From: Candidatus Omnitrophota bacterium
GTDB taxonomy: Bacteria; Omnitrophota; Gorgyraeia; 2-02-FULL-51-18
Direction of reading: 5' to 3'
Assembly (NCBI GenBank): GCA_023247935.1
Contig: JAHFFM010000093.1
Location: 1 to 7,484 of the forward strand
Length of the DNA stretch: 7,484 bases
The translations under genes were made by a program, and so were the position numbers. The notes under the pieces were generated by a model, which searched no databases, was not told the origin of the DNA, and saw nothing but the letters and a program-made list of their open reading frames with translations. This document shows, piece by piece, positions 1-6,242 of the stretch (position 1 is the first letter of the stretch; every line of letters starts with the position of its first letter).

Positions 1-546
1 GAACTGCGATTCAAAGCTGACAGCCGCATTCGTAATCACTTTTCCGGTCATCAGAACTTTATCTTCCAGCAAAAGCTGGCCATGCTCGTCCTCGGAAGAA
101 TAAAGCCGGTAGCCTTGAGGTGCTTTTCCGTCTATTGCCTGCTTTAAAAGGTCTTTATCATCGGATACCAGCTTAAATTCAAGCAATGCCGTTTTACCCA
201 GCAAAGCGAGAGCTCTTTCGCGATCCGTGACACCCGGAAGCTGAACAATGATGCGGTCCACCCCTTCTCTTTGAATGGAAGGCTCGGAAACGCCGAATTG
301 GTCAATGCGGTTGCGGATAATTTCAATGGCGCGCGCCGCAGCGTCGTCTTTGGCATTTTCTGAAAGTTTGCTCGTATCCACGCGCAAAACCAAGTGCATA
401 CCACCCTGAAGATCAAGACCAAGCTTGATCTTTCCCTGCCGGGGACCGGCCCCATCCGGATCAAAAGGTGGAACCGAGTAATAAAGACAAACGGCAACAA
501 CAGCCGCGATTAAAGGAAGACGCCAATTCAGACTTTTACGATCCAT
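1..546 (-). CDS. secD: Protein translocase subunit SecD, N-terminal part (3' end outside window)
   Basis: SecD is a membrane subunit of the SecDF complex, which uses the proton-motive force to help pull preproteins through SecYEG on the outer face of the inner membrane. I translated 182 codons from the ATG at 546-544 to the window edge without a stop. Residues about 10-25 form the first membrane segment. The family signature GLDLQGGMHLVLRVD follows at about residues 43-57. The periplasmic P1-domain motif IRNRIDQFGVSEPSIQREG then lies at about 77-95, followed by DRIIVQLPGV. The start is fixed by an AAGGAG ribosome binding site 4 nt upstream, and yajC ends only 11 nt before it. The remaining P1 region and the transmembrane bundle lie beyond base 1, where secF would be expected. 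Identification is secure; only the C-terminal part is unseen. Confidence 0.96.
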   Translation of the reverse strand, partial: MDRKSLNWRLPLIAAVVAVCLYYSVPPFDPDGAGPRQGKIKLGLDLQGGMHLVLRVDTSKLSENAKDDAAARAIEIIRNRIDQFGVSEPSIQREGVDRIIVQLPGVTDRERALALLGKTALLEFKLVSDDKDLLKQAIDGKAPQGYRLYSSEDEHGQLLLEDKVLMTGKVITNAAVSFESQF

Positions 547-550
547 GGAA

Positions 551-556
551 CTCCTT
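551..556 (-). promoter_or_regulatory. Ribosome binding site of secD
   Basis: The minus strand reads AAGGAG followed by TTCC and the ATG of secD. It directly follows the yajC stop codon and fixes the secD start, showing that this organism uses canonical Shine-Dalgarno sites in at least some genes. Confidence 0.85.
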
Positions 557-557
557 T

Positions 558-842
558 TTAATTCTCTTTCTTCTTGGTGACTTGCGTGATCGAACTTTTT
601 TCAATCTCGACTTTGACATTTTCGGCAATACGGATAATCGCTGTTTTATCTGAGACGGAAATAACGGTGGCGTGAACGCCGCCCGCGGTGATTACTTCGT
701 CGTTCTTATCCAGCTTGGAAAGCATATTGGTATGCTCTTTCTGCTTTTGCTGCTGGGGTCTAATCAAAAGAAAATAAAAAATAACAAAAAGAAATACGAG
801 CGGTAAAAATTGCAGTATCGGACTAGGCGTTGCTTCGGTCAT
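558..842 (-). CDS. yajC: Sec translocase accessory subunit YajC
   Basis: YajC is a small single-pass inner-membrane protein that associates with SecDF and SecYEG. Its exact role is not settled. The product is 94 residues, within the usual range. A hydrophobic segment spans residues about 9-27 and is followed by the family hallmark LLIRPQQQKQKEH at the membrane boundary. The cytosolic part carries the typical stretch DEVITAGGVHATV and a lysine-rich tail. I chose the ATG at 842-840 over the TTG one codon upstream because an AAGGAG site sits 6 nt before the ATG. The tgt stop codon lies 3 nt upstream, so tgt and yajC are very likely on one transcript and translationally coupled. The order tgt-yajC-secD is widely conserved in bacteria. 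Confidence 0.95.
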   Translation of the reverse strand: MTEATPSPILQFLPLVFLFVIFYFLLIRPQQQKQKEHTNMLSKLDKNDEVITAGGVHATVISVSDKTAIIRIAENVKVEIEKSSITQVTKKKEN

Positions 843-845
843 CAA

Positions 846-1970
846 TTACTCCTTGTAACTTTTTTCAAACTCATTTCTAAACGCCGTAAACCGGTCATTT
901 ACAATCGCTTCGCGCATAGATTTGAGCAATTGTATAAAAAATGTGAGATTGTGTAAAGATGCAAGTCGTCCCGCCAAATACTCCCCCGTATTGAATAAAT
1001 GGCGAAGGTAGGCCCGGGTATGATTTTGACACGTATAACAAGCACAGCCTTCTTCAATAGGACGAAAATCCCTCGTGTAGGAGGCACCTCTAAGCAGAAG
1101 TTTCCCCTGTCTGGTAAATACCGTAGCATTGCGGCCGTTTCTCGTCGGAACGACGCAATCAAACATATCCACGCCCTGCGACACGGCTTCAAAAAGGTCC
1201 AGTGGCATCCCGACACCCATCAGGTAACGGGGTTTTTCCGCAGGCAGAATCGGCATCACCGATTCCAGGATTTGATACATGATGGGATTAGGCTCGCCGA
1301 CACTCAAACCTCCAATGGAATATCCCGGGAAATCCAGCCGAACCAAGTCTTTCGCGGATTTTTCTCTTAATCGGGGGTACATACCCCCCTGAACAATGCC
1401 GAAAAGCCTTGTTTCAAATCCATGCTCATTTTTTCTTCCGCTTTTTTCCCATTCCTCCCTGCTTCGCTTTGCCCAATCCAGAGTCAGCTCAATGGATCGT
1501 TCCACTTCTTTTTCTTCGGACGGGTGCGGCAGACATTCGTCCAAGGGCATTAAAATATCGCTGCCCAAAGCGTGTTGAGTTTGAACCACGCTTTCCGGGC
1601 TGAGAAAATACTTCATCCCGTCGATATGGGATTTAAATTCCACGCCTTCTTTTTTAACTTTCCGGAAATCCGGAAGACTGAATACCTGAAAACCCCCGGA
1701 ATCCGTCAGGATGGGCTTTGACCAATTCATGAAACGATGAAGACCGCCGGCTTCGGCAATTAATTTGGGTCCCGGCCGCAAAAAAAGATGGTAGGTATTT
1801 GAGAGAATGATATCCGCCCCGGATTCGATCAATTCACGATTCGAAATAGTTTTAACCGTGGCTTGGGTGCCCACCGGCATGAAAACCGGCGTCTGGATGT
1901 CTCCATGCGCCGTACGCAAAATACCAGCGCGTGCCGCGCAATGATTGTCTTGATGAAAAAGATTAAACAT
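846..1970 (-). CDS. tgt: tRNA-guanine transglycosylase (queuosine pathway)
   Basis: Bacterial Tgt exchanges guanine 34 of tRNAs with GUN anticodons (Asp, Asn, His, Tyr) for the queuosine precursor preQ1. With the start at 1970 the protein has 374 residues, typical for the family. Visible signatures are TPVFMPVGTQATVKT (27-41), LTDSGGFQVFSL with the general acid/base Asp90, GIVQGG (191-196), YSIGGLSVGE (217-226) and MFDCVVPTRNGRNA with the likely nucleophile Asp271. The zinc site is Cys309, Cys311, Cys314 and His340. All key residues are present. The frame stays open upstream to an ATG at 2027, but those 19 extra residues are encoded by a hairpin repeat and do not resemble the family, so I start at MFNLFHQDN. 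No clear Shine-Dalgarno site precedes this ATG. The gene lies downstream of queA, which modifies the base that Tgt inserts, and 3 nt before yajC. Confidence 0.95.
   Translation of the reverse strand: MFNLFHQDNHCAARAGILRTAHGDIQTPVFMPVGTQATVKTISNRELIESGADIILSNTYHLFLRPGPKLIAEAGGLHRFMNWSKPILTDSGGFQVFSLPDFRKVKKEGVEFKSHIDGMKYFLSPESVVQTQHALGSDILMPLDECLPHPSEEKEVERSIELTLDWAKRSREEWEKSGRKNEHGFETRLFGIVQGGMYPRLREKSAKDLVRLDFPGYSIGGLSVGEPNPIMYQILESVMPILPAEKPRYLMGVGMPLDLFEAVSQGVDMFDCVVPTRNGRNATVFTRQGKLLLRGASYTRDFRPIEEGCACYTCQNHTRAYLRHLFNTGEYLAGRLASLHNLTFFIQLLKSMREAIVNDRFTAFRNEFEKSYKE
849..854 (-). promoter_or_regulatory. Ribosome binding site of yajC
   Basis: AAGGAG on the minus strand, embedded in the last codons of tgt and followed by TAATTG and then ATG. 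The spacing favours the ATG at 842 rather than the TTG at 845 as the yajC start. Confidence 0.85.
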
Positions 1971-1982
1971 AAAACAGCTTTC

Positions 1983-2040
1983 TAGCGGATAGCGGATAGG
2001 AGGTAGCGTATAGAAAAATATACTCATCCGCTATCCGCTA
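1983..2040. repeat. Hairpin repeat between queA and tgt
   Basis: Two perfect 15-base inverted arms, TAGCGGATAGCGGAT at 1983-1997 and its complement at 2026-2040, enclose a second small pair (GTATA at 2008-2012, TATAC at 2019-2023). Each arm is itself a tandem duplication of TAGCGGA. The element fills most of the 85-nt gap between queA and tgt and creates a spurious in-frame ATG upstream of tgt. There is no T-run directly after the stem in the direction of transcription, so it is not a classical terminator. It looks like a dispersed palindromic (REP- or MITE-like) element, which is inference. Confidence 0.8.
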
Positions 2041-2055
2041 AAACACTCTTTATAC

Positions 2056-3117
2056 TTACATAATCATCATTGCATCGCCGTAGCTGTAAAAACGATACTT
2101 TTCAGCAATGGCATGTTCGTAGGCTTGTTTACGCAAACTTTCGCCCATAAAGGCGGAAACGAGTAAAAGCAGCGTTGTTTTGGGCAAATGAAAGTTTGTG
2201 ATGAGGCAATCAACGGCTTCAAATGGAAATGGCGACTTGATGTATAAGTTTGTTTCCCCTTTTCCTGGCGCTAGTTTTTTCTTAACCACGCATGTTTCCA
2301 AAACTCTTAAGGTGGTTGTGCCAACAGCCCAGATTTTTCTCTTTTCGGTTTTCGCCTGATTGATTTTATCGGCCACTTCCGGAGTTAATTCAAAAATTTC
2401 TGAATGCATGACATGGCTTTCCAAATCTTCTACGGGCTTAAATGTTCCATATCCTACATGAAGCGTGACGTATAAAATCTGAACGTCTTTCCGCCGAATA
2501 TTCTCAAGGAGCTCCGGCGTAAAATGAAGTCCGGCGGTTGGCGCAGCCACGGCTCCTTGGCTGTTTGCATAAACCGTTTGATAAGCGCCATCGTCCGCGC
2601 TTTCCGGCTCGCGTTTGATGTAGGGCGGCAAAGGCATGGTGCCGTATTTTTCCAACCAACCTTGTAGGGGCGGGCCTTGTGCCCGCCCTTGTTCCTGCCC
2701 TTGGGCACCCACGAGGGGCGCCCCTACAGACAGCAGCAGCGCAATGCCCTGTTTGTCGCGGCCCGCATACACGGCTTCCACGTTCCCGGGGAATTCAATA
2801 ATTTGCCCTTCTTTCAATGCCGGTTGGATAAGGCAGCGGTATTGATCGTCAAGCGCCTCCGTGCCCAAAAATAGAACATCGACCTTGCCCCCTGTTCCTT
2901 TTTTCTTCCCTAAAATTCGAGCCTTAAAAACCCTGGTATCATTCAAGACAAGAACGTCCTCCGGAGAAAAGTAATCCACGATATTGGAAAAAATCCGGTC
3001 TTCAAGGGTTTTTGTTTTGCGATGGGCCACCAAAAGCCGCGAGGAATCTCTTTTTGCTAAAGGCTGTTGAGCGATAAGTTCTTTGGGAAGCGGGTAATCG
3101 AAGTCAGAGAGATTCAT
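2056..3117 (-). CDS. queA: S-adenosylmethionine:tRNA ribosyltransferase-isomerase
   Basis: QueA transfers and isomerises the ribosyl part of S-adenosylmethionine onto preQ1 at tRNA position 34, giving epoxyqueuosine. The 353-residue product carries the family motifs in order: LNDTRVFKARI (58-68), GTMPLPPYIKR (159-169), YQTVYA (179-184), GAVAAPTAGLHFT (188-200), HVGYGTFKPV (220-229), MHSE (237-240), AVGTTTLRVLE (264-274), LITNFHLPKTTLLLLVSAF (305-323) and YRFYSYGDAM (341-350). Residues 131-152 are a Gly/Gln/Pro-rich insert encoded by a palindromic repeat. It lies in a loop just before the conserved PLPPY motif, so the enzyme is probably still active. The ATG start gives a normal N-terminus (MNLSDFDYPLPKELIAQ), but no Shine-Dalgarno site precedes it because repeat sequence abuts the start. 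It sits upstream of tgt, the preceding step of the same pathway. Confidence 0.96.
   Translation of the reverse strand: MNLSDFDYPLPKELIAQQPLAKRDSSRLLVAHRKTKTLEDRIFSNIVDYFSPEDVLVLNDTRVFKARILGKKKGTGGKVDVLFLGTEALDDQYRCLIQPALKEGQIIEFPGNVEAVYAGRDKQGIALLLSVGAPLVGAQGQEQGRAQGPPLQGWLEKYGTMPLPPYIKREPESADDGAYQTVYANSQGAVAAPTAGLHFTPELLENIRRKDVQILYVTLHVGYGTFKPVEDLESHVMHSEIFELTPEVADKINQAKTEKRKIWAVGTTTLRVLETCVVKKKLAPGKGETNLYIKSPFPFEAVDCLITNFHLPKTTLLLLVSAFMGESLRKQAYEHAIAEKYRFYSYGDAMMIM
2664..2727. repeat. GC-rich palindromic repeat inserted in frame in queA
   Basis: This 64-base element is bounded by inverted ends, GTAGGGGCG at 2664-2672 and CGCCCCTAC at 2719-2727. An internal stem pairs GGGCGGGC with GCCCGCCC across a 5-base loop near its left end. 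Read on the minus strand it encodes QueA residues 131-152 without a stop or frameshift. Its base composition is clearly more GC-rich than the surrounding gene. The same end sequences occur in the shorter repeat inside ruvA. It resembles coding-region palindromic elements such as the Rickettsia RPEs in behaviour, but I do not claim homology. Confidence 0.85.
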
Positions 3118-3124
3118 ACAAGCA

Positions 3125-3246
3125 AAAAATAAGCGAAAAACGAAGAACGAATAGCGAAGAACTTTGGTGTCACTTCGCGACTTTTATACAGGCCGCGAAG
3201 CGGCTCCAAAGTTCTTCGCTTTTCGTTTTTCACTCTTCGTTTTTTA
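3125..3246. repeat. Long imperfect palindrome filling the spoIID-queA gap
   Basis: Almost the entire 130-nt space between the spoIID-like stop and the queA start is one imperfect inverted repeat. The core arms AGCGAAGAACTTTGG (3153-3167) and its complement (3206-3220) are perfect over 15 bases. Inner arms CTTCGCG (3173-3179) and CGCGAAG (3194-3200) extend the stem around a loop of about 14 bases. The outer flanks carry degenerate CGAAAAACGAAGAAC-type units on the left and their complement on the right. On the transcribed strand the stem is followed by interrupted T-runs, so partial termination or RNA processing is possible but unproven. Confidence 0.8.
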
Positions 3247-3247
3247 G

Positions 3248-4408
3248 TCATGTTATGTCGATATTGCGGATTGTAGATTGCGGATAATAAAAATTCAATA
3301 TGTCTTTGCAGGATTTGCCCAATAACGCCTGACCAAGAGCCCCCCATTGGCAAAGCCCGACGCCATGCCCCCAGCCCTTTCCGTGAAATTCAGCTAAATC
3401 CTCCTTAATCGTAACCGCGAAATCCGTGCTTTTCATCAAATCGCCGCCTACCCAAATACGAAAGTCTTTTGCGGCGATCACAGCTTCCTGTGCTGTGCCC
3501 GTGATTTTAAGGCTGCCGACTCGATTGGATGGCGTGCGGCTAACAGGTTCAATTTTGATAATTTGACCAACCGGCCTTCCGTTTTCTTTGAGCTTCGCCT
3601 CAATCACGGAGAGTGGCACCATAGCCTGCCAATAATAATGCGGTGAAATCCGGCAGTAATTGCACTTGGTTCCGCCTGAAATGGGAGGCAAATCAATATT
3701 CCAAAGTTCTTTAGCGGCCGCCGTGATACCCGCGCAGGTGGCATGGAAATAAGCAGGAAACGCTTTTCCCTGGTAAGTTAAAATTTGACCGGCGGTATGA
3801 TCCACCGCTTTTTTAGTGCGGTATCGCTCGGTGGTGCTGCCTCCGTAAACCTGCGAACTGGTGCTGCTTTTTACATCATAATCATTGGCCTTGCTTACCT
3901 GAGCCTGATAAAAGGCGTATGTCCTTGCGGCAATCGCCTGCGCTTTCAATGCTTCCATGGGCCACCAGGGTGCTACTTCATGATGAAGCACTCCATACAA
4001 ATAATGCTCAATGCTCAATCGGTTGACCGCATACAAGAGTCCATTCGGCTGTTTATAAATAAGCGCGATGCCTCTAAATCGCGAGCTGTCCAAATAAAGA
4101 TCGCGGTCTTTTTTAGGCTCAATCACAATCCCGGAAGCCTCCCACTCCTGACTGCCAAGACGGAAACCTTTCGGCGTGGGAACAAGGCGTTCACGCGCCA
4201 TGGCCTGGCCAATACGAACCACTTTTAAGGAAGGTAAAAGACGAATCGCGTATTTATCTTTAACCGTAATTGGAAGATAAGTGCGGTCCTGCGCGACAAG
4301 AACGCGCACAAAAAAAGGCTGGCTTTGAGTTTCGACACAAAAAGCTTGCGATGAAAGAAGTGATAGAAGAAAAATAGCGATGAATACGCGTGCTCCCACA
4401 CTCCGCAT
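3248..4408 (-). CDS. Exported SpoIID/LytB-domain peptidoglycan glycan hydrolase
   Basis: SpoIID-family enzymes cleave peptidoglycan glycan strands, typically ones stripped of stem peptides, as lytic transglycosylases. With the ATG at 4408 the protein has 386 residues. It begins with a signal sequence (basic start, hydrophobic core about 9-20, possible cleavage after AFC). There is no clear lipobox. The catalytic region is visible as IEHYLYGVLHHEVAP (133-147), with Glu144 the likely catalytic residue, then WWPMEALKAQAIAARTYA (148-165). His222 and Cys225 (FHATCAG) and Cys249 and Cys252 (KCNYC) are candidate zinc ligands. The C-terminal signature FHGKGWGHGVGLCQWGALGQ spans 341-360, followed by ILNFYYP. 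A TTG-initiated extension to 4471 would overlap ruvB and spoil the signal peptide, so I reject it. The gene starts 10 nt after the ruvB stop and has no obvious Shine-Dalgarno site. SpoIID-domain proteins are common outside spore formers; sporulation should not be inferred. Its substrate here is unknown. Confidence 0.9.
   Translation of the reverse strand: MRSVGARVFIAIFLLSLLSSQAFCVETQSQPFFVRVLVAQDRTYLPITVKDKYAIRLLPSLKVVRIGQAMARERLVPTPKGFRLGSQEWEASGIVIEPKKDRDLYLDSSRFRGIALIYKQPNGLLYAVNRLSIEHYLYGVLHHEVAPWWPMEALKAQAIAARTYAFYQAQVSKANDYDVKSSTSSQVYGGSTTERYRTKKAVDHTAGQILTYQGKAFPAYFHATCAGITAAAKELWNIDLPPISGGTKCNYCRISPHYYWQAMVPLSVIEAKLKENGRPVGQIIKIEPVSRTPSNRVGSLKITGTAQEAVIAAKDFRIWVGGDLMKSTDFAVTIKEDLAEFHGKGWGHGVGLCQWGALGQALLGKSCKDILNFYYPQSTIRNIDIT
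3263..3285. repeat. Short direct repeat at the 3' end of the spoIID-like gene
   Basis: ATTGCGGAT occurs at 3263-3271 and again at 3277-3285, separated by TGTAG. The repeats lie in the final codons of the gene, after the conserved YYP motif, and encode the tail STIRNID. Two copies are too few to prove a repeat family, but the unit resembles the GCGGAT units of the hairpin at 1983-2040. Confidence 0.45.
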
Positions 4409-4418
4409 TGCCGAATAA

Positions 4419-5531
4419 TTAATGGTACGCAAACAGGTCCTCGGATTGAGAGGCGGAAACACCCCGCGCAATATTTAATATTTTGTATGCTGAAGCAGTG
4501 GCTTCACGGCCTCGAGAGGTGCGTTTTAAAAAACCACTTTTTAAAAGATAGGGTTCCACCACATCCACCAACGTATCCACTTCTTCATTTAACGTGGCGG
4601 CAAGCGCTTCAATACCTGCAGGACCGCCGTCATAAGCCTCGATTAATGTCCGAAGCACTTTTCGGTCCAGCGTATCCAGTCCATTTCCATCAATATCATG
4701 CGCATGAAGCGCTTTTTCCACAACCTCTTTGGTGATGGCGTCATGCGATTTCACCTGCGCATAATCCCGCACACGCCTAAAAAGCCTATTCGCGATACGA
4801 GGAGTTCCGCGGGAACGGCTGGCCAGGGCTAATGCCGCGCCGTCTTCGATTTTATTTGAAAGAATTTCAGACGAACGCTTAATAATTTTTGTCAATTCTT
4901 GCGGTTCATAAAAATCTAAATGGAAGCTCAGGCCAAAACGATCCCTCAAAGGTGAACTCAGCAAGCCTTGCCGCGTGGTGGCGCCGATTAAAGTAAAATG
5001 CTTGAGCGAAAACTTGATGGTTTTGGCGTAAGGGCCTTTATCGACCACAAAATCAATTTTATAGTCTTCCATCGCTGGATAAATAAATTCTTCCACCACC
5101 TTTGAAAGACGGTGAATCTCATCAATAAAAAGAATATCGCCAGCTTCCAAATTAGTCAGAATCCCGATAAGGTCCCCCGCCCTTTCGATCGCGGGGCCGC
5201 TTGTGGCCACAATTTTAGAACCCATCTCATGAGCCACAATATGTGCCAGCGAAGTTTTGCCAAGGCCGGGAGGGCCCGAAAAAAGCAGGTGCTCCAGCGG
5301 CTCTTTTCTTTTTTTGGCGGCTTGCAGCGCGATTTTTAAATTTTCCTTGGCTCTTTCCTGTCCCACAAACTCATCAATCTTTGAAGGGCGAAGGGATATC
5401 TCAACTACCCCTTCCTCTTCCCGAGCGTCCATTTCCACCAGTTTTTCACGCTGAGCTCTTTCAAAGCTGATCTTTTCCCGCGCCGGGTCGTGGCTCTCTT
5501 TATTGTGCAGAGTTTTTTTTTCTTTATTCAT
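4419..5531 (-). CDS. ruvB: Holliday junction branch-migration helicase RuvB
   Basis: RuvB is the AAA+ ATPase that forms hexameric rings and drives branch migration at Holliday junctions held by RuvA. The 370-residue product shows LRPSKIDEFVGQ (47-58), Walker A GPPGLGKT (86-93), Walker B FIDEIH (135-140), sensor 1 GATTR (183-187), the SPLRDRFG segment with the arginine finger (193-200) and sensor 2 GTPRIANRL (242-250). The C-terminal winged-helix DNA-binding domain is marked by GGPAGIEALAATLNEE (302-317) and the ending RTSRGREATASAY. All expected motifs are intact. The first ATG at 5531 gives a charged N-terminus longer than usual by about 25-30 residues. Met34 (ATG at 5432) gives 337 residues, closer to family length, with a weak GGTGG just upstream. 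The start is therefore uncertain. It follows ruvA by 27 nt, part of which is repeat. Confidence 0.95.
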   Translation of the reverse strand: MNKEKKTLHNKESHDPAREKISFERAQREKLVEMDAREEEGVVEISLRPSKIDEFVGQERAKENLKIALQAAKKRKEPLEHLLFSGPPGLGKTSLAHIVAHEMGSKIVATSGPAIERAGDLIGILTNLEAGDILFIDEIHRLSKVVEEFIYPAMEDYKIDFVVDKGPYAKTIKFSLKHFTLIGATTRQGLLSSPLRDRFGLSFHLDFYEPQELTKIIKRSSEILSNKIEDGAALALASRSRGTPRIANRLFRRVRDYAQVKSHDAITKEVVEKALHAHDIDGNGLDTLDRKVLRTLIEAYDGGPAGIEALAATLNEEVDTLVDVVEPYLLKSGFLKRTSRGREATASAYKILNIARGVSASQSEDLFAYH

Positions 5532-5544
5532 GCTGATTTGACAT

Positions 5545-5577
5545 AGATTGCTTCGTCGCTACGCTCCTCGCAAGGAC
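5545..5577. repeat. Half copy of the TTGCGAGGAGCG-type repeat at the ruvA 3' end
   Basis: The 33 bases match 6777-6809 (right arm of the element between yebC and ruvC) at 31 positions, with mismatches at 5561 and 5574. On the minus strand this copy encodes the last RuvA residues (SLRGA), supplies the TAG stop at 5559-5561 and extends into the ruvA-ruvB gap. The opposite arm is absent, so it is a solo arm or a remnant. Confidence 0.85.
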
Positions 5578-6242
5578 GCTTTAGACTGTTCTTTGGATTG
5601 GCGGTAAACTTCGTTTAAAATTTCTTCGGAGGTGGAAAGTTTAGGGTTTCGCGAAAAAGCCTTCCGGATAATTTCCCTGGCTTCGTCTTTCTTGTATTGA
5701 AGCTGCAGGAGAATTTCCAGCGCCTCTTCTTGCGCGTCTCTCTGTTGGGGCGCACGGCCGTGCGCCCCTACGGAGTCAGGACCCGCATGAGAATCCCCGC
5801 CGTCACGGCGCATTAAGGCGAATTTACCCATTTTTCCCTGAAGCTTCGCGATGATTTCTTTGGCTCGCTGTTCCCCGATACCCGGAAGGGATTTTAAAAA
5901 CGCAAGGTCCGCCGAATCAATGGCTTCCGCGATATCCCCTATCGGCTGGCTCAAGGCGCGAACCGCGGCTTTCGGACCCACCCCTGAAACCGTAATAAAT
6001 TTCTCAAAAAAATCTTTTTCGACGCGATTCGCAAAGCCGATCAAAATCGGGATGCTTTTGGAAGGGTCGGTTTGATAATAATGATACGTGATAAGCGAAA
6101 CTTGCGCGCCCTTTGAAATCTTTCCGTCAAAATTTTTCATCACCGCCGTGGGAATATAAACTTCGTAACTCAAACCCGAAGTTTGCACGGTGATGGTATT
6201 TTCCGCGACGTGTTCCACATTCCCTGAAATCTGAGAAATCAT
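5559..6242 (-). CDS. ruvA: Holliday junction DNA-binding subunit RuvA
   Basis: RuvA tetramers bind the four-way junction and load RuvB. With the start at 6242 the protein has 227 residues, about 25 more than most RuvA proteins. Domain I (OB fold, about 1-70) starts MISQISGNVE. Domain II contains two helix-hairpin-helix motifs, VSGVGPKAA (85-93) and LPGIGEQRAKEI (119-130). A linker from about 141 to 171 precedes domain III (about 172-212, EALEILLQLQYKKDEAREIIRK region), which contacts RuvB. I chose the ATG at 6242 over the upstream in-frame codon at 6269: it overlaps the ruvC stop as ATGA, has an AGGGCGGTG ribosome binding site and gives the family N-terminus. Two oddities are visible. The linker contains a palindromic repeat (residues 158-166). 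The C-terminal residues and stop codon come from another repeat. Neither touches a conserved motif. Confidence 0.95.
   Translation of the reverse strand: MISQISGNVEHVAENTITVQTSGLSYEVYIPTAVMKNFDGKISKGAQVSLITYHYYQTDPSKSIPILIGFANRVEKDFFEKFITVSGVGPKAAVRALSQPIGDIAEAIDSADLAFLKSLPGIGEQRAKEIIAKLQGKMGKFALMRRDGGDSHAGPDSVGAHGRAPQQRDAQEEALEILLQLQYKKDEAREIIRKAFSRNPKLSTSEEILNEVYRQSKEQSKASLRGA
5744..5771. repeat. GTAGGGGCG-type palindrome inside the RuvA linker
   Basis: A perfect 22-base palindrome at 5747-5768 (GGGGCGCACGG plus its complement) extends to 28 bases with one mismatched pair (T5746/T5769). On the minus strand it encodes residues 158-166, VGAHGRAPQ. Its outer sequence GTAGGGGCG on the minus strand matches the ends of the repeat in queA, so the two are related. 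It is positioned in the flexible linker between domains II and III, where insertions are tolerated. Confidence 0.85.

Noticed and set aside
144..500. 118-codon minus-strand open frame
   Set aside because: It is an out-of-frame shadow of secD, whose frame carries the GLDLQGG and FGVSEP motifs without interruption.
1983..2040. CRISPR-like repeat units
   Set aside because: Only a tandem-duplicated 7-base unit in two inverted arms; no regular spacers and no cas genes.
2636..2874. Plus-strand open frames over the queA insert
   Set aside because: They are antisense to queA, have no family resemblance and owe their openness to the GC-rich repeat.
3180..3192. TATAAA-like box on the minus strand as a queA promoter
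   Set aside because: It lies in the loop of the palindrome and has no good -35 match upstream; too weak to list.
3114..3353. Minus-strand open frame of 79 codons across the spoIID-queA gap
   Set aside because: It overlaps the 3' end of the spoIID-like gene in another frame and otherwise translates only the palindrome.
3785..4228. 147-codon plus-strand open frame
   Set aside because: It is wholly antisense to the spoIID-like gene, whose motifs are clear; no recognisable domain in the antisense product.
5538..5543. TTGACA on the plus strand as a promoter -35 box
   Set aside because: It points against all genes and has no convincing -10 box at the right distance.
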